A DNA stretch of 64,000 nucleotides, from contig NZ_BLZR01000001.1 of NCBI RefSeq assembly GCF_014193895.1, positions 1,736,001-1,800,000 on the forward strand, in the 5' to 3' direction. The notes beneath the pieces were generated by a model, which worked only from the letters and a program-made list of their open reading frames with translations, had not been told where the DNA came from and made no database searches. How positions within the stretch are numbered: position 1 is the stretch's first letter; each line of letters opens with the position of its first letter. Position numbers and translations under genes: made by a program. Source of the stretch: Clostridium fungisolvens. GTDB lineage: Bacteria > Bacillota > Clostridia > Clostridiales > Clostridiaceae. Below, piece after piece: positions 25,897 to 34,575 of this stretch.

Positions 25897-26430
25897 ATGG
25901 ATAAGCATATTGAAAAAATTCAAAAGTATTTACATAATGGGAGGGCTGAAGATATGGATAATCGCATTGAAAGACTTAGAAAGTATATTGATGAAATTCT
26001 ACTAAATATGAAAGACACAGAAGAAAGAAGGTGTGCTTACCTCCATCTTTATGGAGTTTCTCAGGCATGTGCAATGATTGCTCTCAAAAGAAATCAAAAT
26101 GTTGAACTCGCGACCATGGCTGGTATGTTACATGATTTACATTCTTATAAGACTATGAATACTGAAAATCATGCTGAGAAGGGAGCCGTTTTGGCACGTC
26201 AAATTCTTGAAGAGTTGTCTTTGACAACTGAGGATGAAACAGATTTAATATGTTCAGCTATTTTAAACCATAGTTCAAAGGCGATTACTCATTCTTCATT
26301 TGATGAAGTATTAAAAGATGCAGATGTTTTGCAACATTGTTTATATAATACGCTTTTTCCTGTGATGGAACATGAAAAATGTAGGTATCAGAAATTACTA
26401 ACTGAATTTGGTATTTTGCAAAACTTATAG
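25897..26430 (+). CDS. HD-domain protein with duplicated N-terminus
   Basis: A 177-residue predicted metal-dependent phosphohydrolase. HLYGVSQACAMIA then MLHDLHSYK give the HD motif, and AILNHSSK plus LKDADVLQH supply further His/Asp ligands. The first about 19 residues (MDKHIEKIQKYLHNG) are repeated just downstream (MDNRIERLRKYIDE), at protein and DNA level. The second ATG at 25954 has a better ribosome site (GGGAGG), so translation may start at either; the shorter form would be 158 residues. HD proteins of this type act on nucleotides. Confidence 0.8.
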   Translation: MDKHIEKIQKYLHNGRAEDMDNRIERLRKYIDEILLNMKDTEERRCAYLHLYGVSQACAMIALKRNQNVELATMAGMLHDLHSYKTMNTENHAEKGAVLARQILEELSLTTEDETDLICSAILNHSSKAITHSSFDEVLKDADVLQHCLYNTLFPVMEHEKCRYQKLLTEFGILQNL

Positions 26431-26449
26431 GCATAATACGAAGTTAAGC

Positions 26450-26461
26450 AAATTTCAATTT
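26450..26461. repeat. Post-stop motif AAATTTCAATTT (copy 4)
   Basis: One mismatch from the AAATTCYAATTT consensus, 19 bp after the HD-protein stop. Confidence 0.4.
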
Positions 26462-26531
26462 GATAGCTTATAATCCGAAGATAATTAGTAATTTGAATTG
26501 CCGATTATTTATGTTTTAGGAAGTGATATTA

Positions 26532-27080
26532 TTGGATGTGTTTATATATAATCGCATAATGATTGTTGGTAATAATGGCAGCGGAAAAAGCTTTTTATCT
26601 AAAAAATTGTCTCTTGTTACGGGTTTGCCACTGGTTCATCTTGATGTTGAGTACTGGCGTCCTAATTGGGAAAATCCAACGAGAGAAGAATGGATAAAGA
26701 AAGTAATGGAGCTTACATCAAAGGAAAGATGGATAATAGATGGCAATCATACGAGCACAATGGAGCTAAGATTTAAAGCGGCTGACTTAGTTATATTTCT
26801 TGATATAAATCGTTTTGTATGTTTGGCACGCGTATTATTAAGAAACGGTAAAAAACGTTCTGACACACCCGAATATCTCGAAGAAAAATTTGATAAGGCA
26901 TTTTTACATTTTTGTAAAGGTTTATGGAGTTTTTCAAAAACTCGTAGACCTGTTATAACTGATTTACATAAAGATTATCCCGATAAACCGTTTTTTATTA
27001 TTCATAGCAGAAGAGAAATGAAAATGTTATTAAATCAATGGAGTAATGAAAAAGCTAAATATATAAATCAGGCATTATAA
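26532..27080 (+). CDS. P-loop kinase-like protein (FlaR/topology-modulation type)
   Basis: About 182 residues. Walker A IVGNNGSGKSFL near the N-terminus, then HLDVEYWRPNWENPTREEW and WIIDGNHTSTMELRFKAADLVIFLD: the Asp-x-x-W-x-Pro and DGN pattern of small nucleotide-kinase-like proteins annotated as DNA topology modulation (FlaR). The C-terminal part has a lid-type RNGKKRSD. The start is uncertain: TTG 26532 is best spaced from AGGAAG at 26518-26523; GTG 26523 is part of that site. Biochemical role unproven; it probably phosphorylates a small molecule. Confidence 0.82.
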   Translation: MDVFIYNRIMIVGNNGSGKSFLSKKLSLVTGLPLVHLDVEYWRPNWENPTREEWIKKVMELTSKERWIIDGNHTSTMELRFKAADLVIFLDINRFVCLARVLLRNGKKRSDTPEYLEEKFDKAFLHFCKGLWSFSKTRRPVITDLHKDYPDKPFFIIHSRREMKMLLNQWSNEKAKYINQAL

Positions 27081-27098
27081 GAATAACACAAAGCTGAC

Positions 27099-27110
27099 AA
27101 ATAGCAATTT
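27099..27110. repeat. Post-stop motif AAATAGCAATTT (copy 5)
   Basis: Two mismatches from consensus; abuts the ribosome site GGGGGAG of the next gene. Confidence 0.3.
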
Positions 27111-27126
27111 GGGGGAGATAATAAAA

Positions 27127-27828
27127 ATGGCAATTCATAATATCGATAAGCTACAACCTTGGGAAGCACTTCTTAAAAAAATTGCCTTTGCTCAATTGGG
27201 CAATATAAAAAGAAAAAGGATATTAGATTTTGGTAGTGGTACTGGATTTACTGCAAATTATCTTGCACAGGATAATGAGGTAGTTGCTATTGAACCGTCA
27301 GAAGAGGCAGTAAAAGATAGATACTGCGATTATGAGTACCAACAGATTGTTGGGAGTATTAATATATTAAGAAAAATGGAAAATGAAAGTTTTGACATTA
27401 TTCTTTGTCATAATGTTTTGGAATATGCTGATGGAAGAGAAGAAATTGTTAATGAATTTTATCGACTATTGAAACCAGAAGGTATACTCTCAATTATTAA
27501 GCATAACAAGCAAGGACGAGTTATGCAGATGGTGGTTCTGTTAAATGATTTTGAAAAAGCTCATATGCTGCTGGATGGTAAGGACGGCACAACTTCTAAT
27601 TATGGTACAATTCATTATTATGACGATTCTGATTTGATATATTGGTGTAAGGAATTTAAAATATGTGAAACATATGGGATTAGAACATTTTGGGATTTGC
27701 AACAAAACCAAGATATTCATAAAGATGTGGAGTGGCAAGAGAAAATGGTAGAGATTGAATTGAGAGTTGCTCATATTAAGGAATTTCAAGATATAGCATT
27801 TTTTCATCATTTGATTTTAAAGAAATAG
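27127..27828 (+). CDS. Class I SAM-dependent methyltransferase
   Basis: A 233-residue protein. Motif I ILDFGSGTGFTANYLA at about residues 32-47, acidic loop VVAIEPSEEAV, motif IV FDIILCHNVLEYADGREEI near 89-107, and post-motif LLKPEGILSIIKHN. The pattern of LQPWEALLKKIAF before motif I is seen in Firmicute methyltransferases of unknown substrate. ATG 27127 follows GGGGGAG. No homologous relation with the methyltransferase at 24920 beyond the fold is obvious. Confidence 0.88.
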   Translation: MAIHNIDKLQPWEALLKKIAFAQLGNIKRKRILDFGSGTGFTANYLAQDNEVVAIEPSEEAVKDRYCDYEYQQIVGSINILRKMENESFDIILCHNVLEYADGREEIVNEFYRLLKPEGILSIIKHNKQGRVMQMVVLLNDFEKAHMLLDGKDGTTSNYGTIHYYDDSDLIYWCKEFKICETYGIRTFWDLQQNQDIHKDVEWQEKMVEIELRVAHIKEFQDIAFFHHLILKK

Positions 27829-27848
27829 AATCCTTGAATAATAAAGAC

Positions 27849-27860
27849 AAATTCCAATTT
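27849..27860. repeat. Post-stop motif AAATTCCAATTT (copy 6), within a perfect palindrome
   Basis: Embedded in AGACAAATTCCAATTTGTCT (27845-27864), a 9-bp perfect stem; a run TTATTAAT follows. It could act as a weak terminator. Confidence 0.5.
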
Positions 27861-27954
27861 GTCTTATTAATAAAAAGAAATACACTTAAAATAATTAAAT
27901 TTAAAAAACAAAATTAATCATAAAATAAAATATTGAGAAAAAGAGGTATACCAT

Positions 27955-29652
27955 TTGGAAAACTTAGTCTTATCAGTGATTATCTTTGTTCTAATACTTG
28001 TATTGATACTAGCATCAATTAAGCATTTAAAAAACAAGTACAATACTAAGCCATCTACCAGAAATATTCTTATAGTATCAATATTATCGATCTTGGTTGG
28101 TTTATTAATATTAGGCTTGTGGAGTTCAGGGTTAAGATTTACACCCTTGCAAGCTTCGAAAGCTAACGATTTTATAAAGGCTGATAGTAAATTCTTAAAA
28201 GAAATAAAAGTAGATGATAGATTTCTTCATGTTTACTATAATCGAACTGAAAACATATACAGGACTACTATTACAAATCATGTTGGATTTCTTTACAAAA
28301 GTAATTTTTCAACCTATTACTATCCACATGAAGAAGATATGGTGGTAACCTTAGGTGGTAGTAACATTCAAACAAAAGACGGTTATGAATCGGTTCTATA
28401 TATTGAAAATAAAGATCCACAAGTAACGGAATTTGTAGTACTGGATTGGGATGGAAATTATGTAAGCAGGCAACCGGCTGAATCAGGAGAACCTGTTATT
28501 CTTCAATATAAATATTCAAGTAGTGGAAGTGCAGCCAGCTATAAAATTTTAGCTTTGAATAAGGATTTAGATGTTGTTTACTACTATGGCTACCCAATAA
28601 ACACTAATCATATAAGCATTGATGATTATAGATGGTATGTAATGAAAAACGAGAAATTAGACAGTAAATTTGCAGCAAAAATTAAATCAGGTAACTTAGT
28701 TACGAACTATAAAATTGATACAGTTCTTAAAGATATAGATGCCTTTGGGCTTAATACCTTAAATATTCCTGTTGTTATAGCTATAAGCAACCTTTCATCT
28801 AGCGATATGTCAATTGATAAAAATAGCGAAGAACAGGCGATAAAACTAATAAAGAAATTAAGAGGTAAAAACATAAATATAATACTTGAACCATATCCGT
28901 GGATAGCTAATGGCAGTAAGCCTGAGACAGAGTGGAACCCTAAGGATATCAATGCTTTCTTCAACAATTGGAAAACCAAAGTACTAAAGCCTCTAATTGA
29001 CGATATTGCAGTGCCTTATCATATTGAGTGCTTTAATATAGGTTCGAGCTTCACCAAAATTGAAAATTATGAAGATCAATTCTGTGAAATGATAGACTTT
29101 GCGAAGAGTAATTATCAAGGTTTAGTTACTTATAGAACAAGTTGGTGGATAACAACTAATTGGAATGATCCTTCAACTAAAAAGATTGAAGATAACTTAA
29201 AGTCAGCATACAACAAGAAACTCAATAACAAACTATTTTCAAAGCTAGATTTCATTTCTATTGCTTCTTACTTTGAACTTACTGAAAATGATAAAAACAC
29301 CGTGGACAACCTGGTTAGCGCTCTCCAAAGTACTCAAAGATACAATAGAAAGCAAAATGTAAAGCAAGAGATTAAAAACTTTAATACAAAATGGAACAAA
29401 CCAATCTTCTTTGGTGAATTAGGCTTCCCACCAAAAGATAAGGCATCAATTGAGCCATGGAATCCATATCAAACCTACAAATGGAATGATAAAGAACAAG
29501 CTAATTGTTTTGAAGCCTACAAAACTGTATTTGAAAACGAGCCATGGAATTTAGGATTTTCAATTTTTGCAATTGGAAGTAAGGAATCTGACAACAACTA
29601 CTATCCAAGTGATGATACTATGGAAATCATAAAAGGCTGGTATTCGAAATAG
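27955..29652 (+). CDS. Membrane-anchored TIM-barrel glycoside hydrolase (GH113-like)
   Basis: A 565-residue protein with two N-terminal membrane segments (about residues 4-22 and 39-57), so the catalytic part is extracytoplasmic. Residues about 70-215 form a beta-rich domain; about 225-565 form a barrel with NINIILEPYPWIANG, HIECFNIGSSF near 357, TSWWITTNW, and FFGELGFPP near 483-491. The last Glu fits the GH113/GH-A nucleophile strand, and the ECFNIG strand may hold the acid/base region. The start is TTG 27955 after AAGAGG. Substrate (mannan or exopolysaccharide) is inferred, not shown. Confidence 0.65.
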   Translation: MENLVLSVIIFVLILVLILASIKHLKNKYNTKPSTRNILIVSILSILVGLLILGLWSSGLRFTPLQASKANDFIKADSKFLKEIKVDDRFLHVYYNRTENIYRTTITNHVGFLYKSNFSTYYYPHEEDMVVTLGGSNIQTKDGYESVLYIENKDPQVTEFVVLDWDGNYVSRQPAESGEPVILQYKYSSSGSAASYKILALNKDLDVVYYYGYPINTNHISIDDYRWYVMKNEKLDSKFAAKIKSGNLVTNYKIDTVLKDIDAFGLNTLNIPVVIAISNLSSSDMSIDKNSEEQAIKLIKKLRGKNINIILEPYPWIANGSKPETEWNPKDINAFFNNWKTKVLKPLIDDIAVPYHIECFNIGSSFTKIENYEDQFCEMIDFAKSNYQGLVTYRTSWWITTNWNDPSTKKIEDNLKSAYNKKLNNKLFSKLDFISIASYFELTENDKNTVDNLVSALQSTQRYNRKQNVKQEIKNFNTKWNKPIFFGELGFPPKDKASIEPWNPYQTYKWNDKEQANCFEAYKTVFENEPWNLGFSIFAIGSKESDNNYYPSDDTMEIIKGWYSK

Positions 29653-29673
29653 GAAATTATAGAGGTGTAACTT

Positions 29674-29742
29674 ATGAGCATATGTAGAACAAGAAATTTC
29701 ATTTTAAGGTTAAGTAGTATAAATAATGATTTGAAAGGTTGA
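29674..29742 (+). CDS. Possible 22-residue leader peptide
   Basis: ATG 29674 is preceded by GAGGTG at ideal spacing and opens a 22-codon basic peptide (MSICRTRNFILRLSSI...), ending just before the DUF3781 gene. It may be the decayed start of a lost gene or a translated leader. Short length makes this uncertain. Confidence 0.25.
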   Translation: MSICRTRNFILRLSSINNDLKG

Positions 29743-29757
29743 TATAGGGTGACAGAA

Positions 29758-30009
29758 ATGGATGATAGCAGTGAGCTTATTTTAAACTTAGATAAGCTAC
29801 ATACAACTGATTTAGGAGTTGTTAGAATTAAGAGAAATCTTTCTTTAGATGTAGAGGATATTGTTAGATGGTGTAGAAATAAAATTCAAAACCCAGATGC
29901 TTCGATAATCAGAACGGGCAAAAACTGGTATGTAGATATAGATGATTGTGAAATAACGGTAAATGCATATAGTTATACAATTATCACGGCACATAAAATA
30001 AAAAGATAA
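29758..30009 (+). CDS. DUF3781 family protein
   Basis: An 83-residue protein containing LDKLHTTDLGVVRIKRNL (about residues 12-29) and GKNWYVDIDDCEITVNAYSY then TIITAHK, which is the whole DUF3781 domain. Function of the family is unknown; members occur in accessory regions of Firmicutes beside acetyltransferases. ATG 29758 is preferred with GGGTGA 6 bp upstream; GTG 29749 lies within the site. Confidence 0.8.
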   Translation: MDDSSELILNLDKLHTTDLGVVRIKRNLSLDVEDIVRWCRNKIQNPDASIIRTGKNWYVDIDDCEITVNAYSYTIITAHKIKR

Positions 30010-30073
30010 ACTAGATTTCAATTCAAATTTAATGTTTATCAATAAGTATATATGCGAAGAAAGGTAAATATGT

Positions 30074-30622
30074 ATGGAAGCTATCTATTTTTATCATGTA
30101 GTAACAGAAAAGCCAATGAAGCTAGGGCAAAAAATATTGTTTGATGAAAATAATCACAATGGTGTATATAATAGAGTCATGACTTTTAAGAGAATAGTAG
30201 AGGGTGAGGATGTTCATGGAGAGATTGCTGATCTTATAAAGTCAGATTTAGATAAATGGGGGAAGGTTGCATATAGAGAATTGGCTCTAGAAGAAGTGCG
30301 TCGTGAAGAATACTGTAATTATCCATCACGATTAGCATGTTTATACACCTCTAGAACACTAGAAGAAGCAAAGAAATGGGCTCAATTTTTTAAAAATGCT
30401 GGCCGTGAAGTATATTCAATTGTTAAACTAAAAGTACAGGGCAATGTATTTGATGGTGATGCATGTAACTGTTTTGACGGAACAAAAAATAAAGAAGATA
30501 ATAGTGAAAAAGCACGGCATTATTGGGGACTGGATATTGAAAATCACAATCCTGTTATTGAAACTTTAGTTGACGGAGAAATAACAGTTGATGAAATCAT
30601 TGAGGATTTTCAAGTGACATAG
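30074..30622 (+). CDS. DUF2441 domain protein
   Basis: A 182-residue soluble protein with FYHVVTEKPMKLGQKILFDE at the N-terminus, then NHNGVYNRV and LEEVRREEYCNYPSRLACLY near residues 75-95, matching DUF2441. The fold resembles RES/ADP-ribosyltransferase-like proteins in its HVV and YPSR blocks, but this is a weak inference. The ribosome site is weak (GAAGAAAGG at 30055-30063). Possibly cotranscribed with DUF3781 (64-bp gap). Confidence 0.72.
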   Translation: MEAIYFYHVVTEKPMKLGQKILFDENNHNGVYNRVMTFKRIVEGEDVHGEIADLIKSDLDKWGKVAYRELALEEVRREEYCNYPSRLACLYTSRTLEEAKKWAQFFKNAGREVYSIVKLKVQGNVFDGDACNCFDGTKNKEDNSEKARHYWGLDIENHNPVIETLVDGEITVDEIIEDFQVT

Positions 30623-30688
30623 ATTTGATGCTATACTTATAGTAGAAAGTTTGAGTAATATAGTGTAGTTATTAAAGTAGTATTTTTA

Positions 30689-30702
30689 GTAATCTAGATT
30701 AC
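30689..30702. promoter_or_regulatory. Palindrome upstream of RpiR gene
   Basis: Perfect GTAATCTAGATTAC in the 222-bp gap. A second, longer inverted repeat follows at 30739-30782 (ATATATAGTTTAA with TTAAACTATATAT). Either may be an operator for the downstream RpiR regulator. Confidence 0.4.
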
Positions 30703-30844
30703 ATTTCTATATATAAAAATAACTATGAGTAAAGAATATATAGTTTAATGTATTGTAGTGCTTATATTAAACTATATATGTAGAAATAAGATGAAAAAGT
30801 GTAGTTAATTTAATTTTTTTATAGTTAGGAGTGGAAGTGATTCG

Positions 30845-31627
30845 ATGTACTGGGATAAATTAAAAATTGTATTCTTATCAGAATTGGTCAGTAGCAATGA
30901 TGGATCAACAAATTGTCAAATAGCGAATTATATTTTAAGCCATATAGAAGAAGTTAAGCAATGTACCATCAGTGAACTATCAAATAAGTGCCATGTGGCC
31001 AATAGTTCCATTAGCAGATTTTGCAAAGAAATGGGATTGAATGATTTTACGGAGCTTAAAGATTTAATTAACACAACATCCTTTCATTTTGATTTGTACT
31101 CGAATCATCAAAGTATCAATACACGTTCGTTGGACTTTGTTACAAGAGTTAAAGAGAGTTTGGATTTGGTTTCCGAATCCCTTAATTATGAGGTCCTTAA
31201 TCAACTAGCAAAAGATATAGATTATTACGAAAAAATAGGAATCTTTGGTCTATTAAAAGCTGAAACAGCAGCGATGAATTTACAAAGTGACTTATTAGTA
31301 CTTGGAAAGGCAGCCCTGACCAAGGTATCTTTTAAGCAGCAGCTTGAGTATATAAAAAATGCAAATGATAAAGATTTGATTATTATTTTCAGCTATACCG
31401 GTATTTATTTTGAGCATACTTTCCCGCGCAGAATACCAAAGCAGCAAACTAAGCCAAAGGTTTATTTTATTACCAGTGATTATAATTCAATGTCAAATAA
31501 ATATTTTGATGAAGTGATTCGTTTTAAATCCTTGCAAGATTATGCATCACATCCATTTCAACTCCAGTTAGTGAGTAGTTTAATTGCTCAAAATTATGCA
31601 TATTATTTAACAAAAAAAAAGGTTTAA
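30845..31627 (+). CDS. MurR/RpiR family transcriptional regulator
   Basis: A 260-residue sugar-phosphate-type regulator. N-terminal HTH_6 domain at about residues 1-75 (TISELSNKCHVANSSISRFC, then KEMGLNDF) and a SIS domain at about 110-250 (KIGIFGLLKAETAAMNLQSD, DKDLIIIFSYTG, VYFITSDYNSMSN). Serine and Gly residues of the sugar-phosphate site are partly replaced (FGLLKAE), so the ligand may not be a standard sugar phosphate. It has its own terminator and precedes the DJ-1/transporter operon it most likely controls. Confidence 0.87.
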   Translation: MYWDKLKIVFLSELVSSNDGSTNCQIANYILSHIEEVKQCTISELSNKCHVANSSISRFCKEMGLNDFTELKDLINTTSFHFDLYSNHQSINTRSLDFVTRVKESLDLVSESLNYEVLNQLAKDIDYYEKIGIFGLLKAETAAMNLQSDLLVLGKAALTKVSFKQQLEYIKNANDKDLIIIFSYTGIYFEHTFPRRIPKQQTKPKVYFITSDYNSMSNKYFDEVIRFKSLQDYASHPFQLQLVSSLIAQNYAYYLTKKKV

Positions 31628-31631
31628 AAGG

Positions 31632-31668
31632 CAACCAGCAGATTATCGATATCAGCTGGTTGTTTTTT
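31632..31668 (+). terminator. Terminator after RpiR gene
   Basis: Stem CAACCAGC (31632-31639) with GCTGGTTG (31655-31662), followed by TTTTTT. Confidence 0.85.
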
Positions 31669-31780
31669 ATTTGAATCAATAAAAATTGAATTTCCTAAAT
31701 TAGGAAATTTATAGGGAAAAAAAACCGAAGTAAGTATAATCAAAGTATAAACAAAACAAATAAAAGAAAGGAAGATCAAG

Positions 31781-32347
31781 ATGAAAAAAATTGCAGTATT
31801 TTTAGCTGAAGGATTTGAAGAAGGAGAATCTCTATTTGTAGTTGATATTTTAAGAAGAGCAGGTTTTCAATGTGATTCTGTAAGTATTGTTGGAGAAATG
31901 GTAAAAGGGTCTCATGATATAGTTGTAAAAGCTGATAAAATCATCAGTGATGAAATTAAAGATTATGACATGATAGTTTTACCTGGCGGAATGCCTGGTG
32001 CAGCAAATTTAAGAGATGATGAAAGGGTAATCGAACTGGTTAGATATTTTGACAAAGCTCCGGAAAAATTTGTTGCAGCTATATGTGCGGCACCAATGGT
32101 TCTTGAAAGAGCAGGAATTATTAAGGGGCGTACTATTACCTCATATGTAGGAGAAAAATATACTACTCTTTTAAAAGAAGCAAATTATGTAGAAGATATT
32201 GTTGCAATAGATGATCACTTAATCACCAGCAGAGGACCTGCCACCACATTACCTTTTGCTTATGCATTAGTAGATGCATTAGGGGGAGACAGTAACGTTT
32301 TAAAACAAGGTATGCTTTACAACATGGTAAGAGAGAGCGGTTTTTAA
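31781..32347 (+). CDS. DJ-1/PfpI family protein
   Basis: A 188-residue class I glutamine amidotransferase-like protein. The elbow AAICAAP contains Cys102, with the supporting Glu in AEGFEEGE (about residues 9-16), the pair that defines the DJ-1/YajL branch; VLPGGMPGA is also conserved. Known members are chaperone, glyoxalase or deglycase-like; which applies is open. GGAAAG ribosome site. Its stop overlaps the next start by one base (TAATG), so it is coupled to a membrane protein. Confidence 0.9.
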   Translation: MKKIAVFLAEGFEEGESLFVVDILRRAGFQCDSVSIVGEMVKGSHDIVVKADKIISDEIKDYDMIVLPGGMPGAANLRDDERVIELVRYFDKAPEKFVAAICAAPMVLERAGIIKGRTITSYVGEKYTTLLKEANYVEDIVAIDDHLITSRGPATTLPFAYALVDALGGDSNVLKQGMLYNMVRESGF

Positions 32348-33006
32348 TGGATAAGATGATGGGGGAAAATGGCTTAATTAAGAGAGTTTTGATGCTGGTT
32401 TTTGGAATACTAATTTCCTCCTTTGGTATGGCGCTGCTCATAAAAGCTAGCTTAGGACAAAGTACAGTATCTGGAATCAGTTATAATATCTCATTAATTA
32501 CAAAAATGAAAACCGGTACAGTTGTGGGGATTATTAACTACATATGCTTTGTTGGACAGATTATTTTATTAAAGAAGGAATTTAAACCTATACAAGCAGT
32601 ACAGTTAGTTGCTACAACATTTTTCAGCAGTGTCTTAAATATTTATTTATACAACATTCCTTTTATTGCGAATACCACTATTGGCAATTATGGATTAAAA
32701 GTTGTTGTATTGATGTCTGGTATAGTATGCATGGCTTATGGAGTAAGCTTAATGATGGTAGCAAATTTGACATTTTTACCTTTCGAAGGCTTTTGTAAGG
32801 CTATTTCAACAAAATTAAATAGACCATTTGGGACAGTAAGGGTATATGTAGATGTAGCTTTTGTAATTATTTCACTTTGTATAATATCTATATATAAAAT
32901 ACCTAATATCTCTGTTCGTGAAGGTACAATTGTTTATACGTTTTTATTTGGAAACTTAACAAATATTTTTATGAAATCAATGAAGAAGAAAGTAGTGGAA
33001 GGATAA
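32347..33006 (+). CDS. YczE/YyaS/YitT-family membrane protein
   Basis: A 219-residue protein with about five membrane segments. RVLMLVFGILISSFGMALLIKA, then SLGQSTVSGISYNIS and GTVVGIINY, matches the DUF6198/YczE group, whose function is poorly known. It overlaps the DJ-1 gene by one base and precedes an AEC transporter by 66 bp. The arrangement suggests both membrane proteins serve transport of a compound linked to the DJ-1 activity. Confidence 0.8.
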   Translation: MDKMMGENGLIKRVLMLVFGILISSFGMALLIKASLGQSTVSGISYNISLITKMKTGTVVGIINYICFVGQIILLKKEFKPIQAVQLVATTFFSSVLNIYLYNIPFIANTTIGNYGLKVVVLMSGIVCMAYGVSLMMVANLTFLPFEGFCKAISTKLNRPFGTVRVYVDVAFVIISLCIISIYKIPNISVREGTIVYTFLFGNLTNIFMKSMKKKVVEG

Positions 33007-33071
33007 CAATGAAAAAAGCTGCATAATTTGGCTGTAGGAAAATAAAGGTGCTAATGAGAGGATGATTGAAA

Positions 33072-34013
33072 ATGAGTCTAATTAATTCCATGCAAAGTGT
33101 ATTATGCATTCTGTTAATGATATCAGTAGGTTACTTTTTTAGCCGCATAGGATGGTTTAATGATGGAACAGCAAAACTCTTTTCTAAAGTTGTAGTCAAT
33201 ATAGCAGTACCTGGCTATATGATTTCAAATTTAATATCCACCTATGATAGGTCAAAACTTATTTGTTTAGCCGGGGGAGTATTAATACCTTATACATCCA
33301 TGATTATATGCTATGTATTAGGTACATTAATAGCCAAAGCTATTAAACTGCCTTCAAACAGAAGAGGAATATTTGCAGCTACCATATCAATTTCCAATAC
33401 TCTTTTTGTTGGGTTGCCTGTTAATGTGGCACTTTTTGGAGACAGTAGTATTCCCTTTGTATTCATTTACTTTATAGCTAATGTAAGCTTGTTCTGGACT
33501 ATAGGGGCTTATGGAATAAGCAGAGATGGTGGAAGAGAAGGCCATATTTTTTCAAAAGAAAACCTTAAAAAGATGGTTTCTCCGCCTTTATGTGCATTTA
33601 TTATTGCTGTTATATTGATTTTTGTTGAAGCCAGCTTACCCAAGTTTCTTAAGGATACCTTTAAGTATATGGGGAATATGTTGACACCTTTATCAATGTT
33701 GTATATTGGTATTACTATATACAATATTGATTTTAAGGAAATGAAATGGGACAAGTCGATGTCACTTATAGTGATTGGACGATTTGTAATTTCTCCGCTG
33801 CTGGTATTTTTTTTATGCTCTTCTGTAGTAATGCCAGTGTTAATGAAAAAAGTATTTATCATTCAATCTGCAATGCCGGCCATGTCTGTAACCTCAGTAC
33901 TTGCTGAAGCTGGCGGTGGAGACCATAAATATGCTGCTATAGTTACAACAATGACCACCATTGCCACCCTACTTTTTTTACCTATATATATAATATTGTT
34001 GAGTAAAGTTTAA
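33072..34013 (+). CDS. AEC (auxin efflux carrier) family transporter
   Basis: A 313-residue permease with about ten membrane segments. MISVGYFFSRIGWFNDGTAK near the N-terminus, KVVVNIAVPGYMISNLI, SNTLFVGLPVNVALFGD in the middle and QSAMPAMSVTSVLAE near the C-terminus are AEC-family motifs. Bacterial members move malate, malonate or other carboxylates. ATG 33072 or TTG 33066 is the start; GAGAGG is at 33055-33060. Last gene of the RpiR-linked operon, with a terminator after it. Confidence 0.88.
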   Translation: MSLINSMQSVLCILLMISVGYFFSRIGWFNDGTAKLFSKVVVNIAVPGYMISNLISTYDRSKLICLAGGVLIPYTSMIICYVLGTLIAKAIKLPSNRRGIFAATISISNTLFVGLPVNVALFGDSSIPFVFIYFIANVSLFWTIGAYGISRDGGREGHIFSKENLKKMVSPPLCAFIIAVILIFVEASLPKFLKDTFKYMGNMLTPLSMLYIGITIYNIDFKEMKWDKSMSLIVIGRFVISPLLVFFLCSSVVMPVLMKKVFIIQSAMPAMSVTSVLAEAGGGDHKYAAIVTTMTTIATLLFLPIYIILLSKV

Positions 34014-34028
34014 TTGAAAATTAAAATG

Positions 34029-34072
34029 AAATCCTCCTAATTGGCTATTTTTGAAATCGGGAGGTTTTATTA
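34029..34072 (+). terminator. Terminator after AEC transporter
   Basis: AATCCTCC (34030-34037) pairs with GGGAGGTT (34059-34066), followed by TTATTATT. Confidence 0.75.
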
Positions 34073-34117
34073 TTTAAGGTTTATGTTTTTATTATCTAAT
34101 TTTTTATTTATAATTAT

Positions 34118-34213
34118 AGATGTACCACTTCGTAATAGAATTTATATTTTTAAATTCTCTCACCAGAACCCGTGAGAGTTTTAAAAATATATTTCGGATC
34201 GAAGTGGCTCATC
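34118..34213. repeat. MITE-like palindromic element, copy B
   Basis: Ends AGATGTACCACTTCG and CGAAGTGGCTCATCT, with inner CTCTCAC/GTGAGAG stem; immediately followed by copy C. Confidence 0.8.
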
Positions 34214-34216
34214 TTT

Positions 34217-34314
34217 AGATGTACCACTTTGTAAGAAAACTTATTATTTTTAAATTCTCTCACCAGAATCCGTGAGAGTTTTAAAAATAGGTTTCGGTTC
34301 GAACTGGTACATAT
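34217..34314. repeat. MITE-like palindromic element, copy C
   Basis: Same element in direct tandem with copy B, 3 bp apart; right end CGAACTGGTACAT pairs with the left end AGATGTACCAC, a compensatory change relative to copy B. Confidence 0.8.
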
Positions 34315-34377
34315 TTATAAGTAAAAGGAAGAGTTACAAGTTTTCTAAAAATGTGAGAGTAGTATCAATAAGTAAAT

Positions 34378-34449
34378 TTGACAATTGATTACATAAAAAA
34401 GAATCTATATATATTTAAGACACAATTTTATTTTATGATGAATTGTCAA
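34378..34449. repeat. Inverted repeat, 72 bp
   Basis: TTGACAATT (34378-34386) and AATTGTCAA (34441-34449) with further A/T complementarity inward. It lies in the gene-poor stretch before the 121-residue repeat protein. No other feature seen between 34450 and 34560. Confidence 0.5.
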
Positions 34450-34575
34450 CAAAGTAATTAACGGGTTATGCACAGTAGCAATAAATCATAGATCACATAG
34501 ATTATATGTAGTCTATGTATAAAATAAATCAGTGTATAGGAATGTACACTAGATACTTTGAGGAGGTATAACTTT

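Noticed and set aside
19000..30650. Integron-like cassette array
   Set aside because: No tyrosine integrase, attI or true attC folds are visible; only a short recurring motif, so kept as a finding and not called an integron.
34118..34314. Two-unit tandem palindrome as a CRISPR array
   Set aside because: Only two units, 3 bp apart with no spacers, and copies are dispersed elsewhere; no cas genes.
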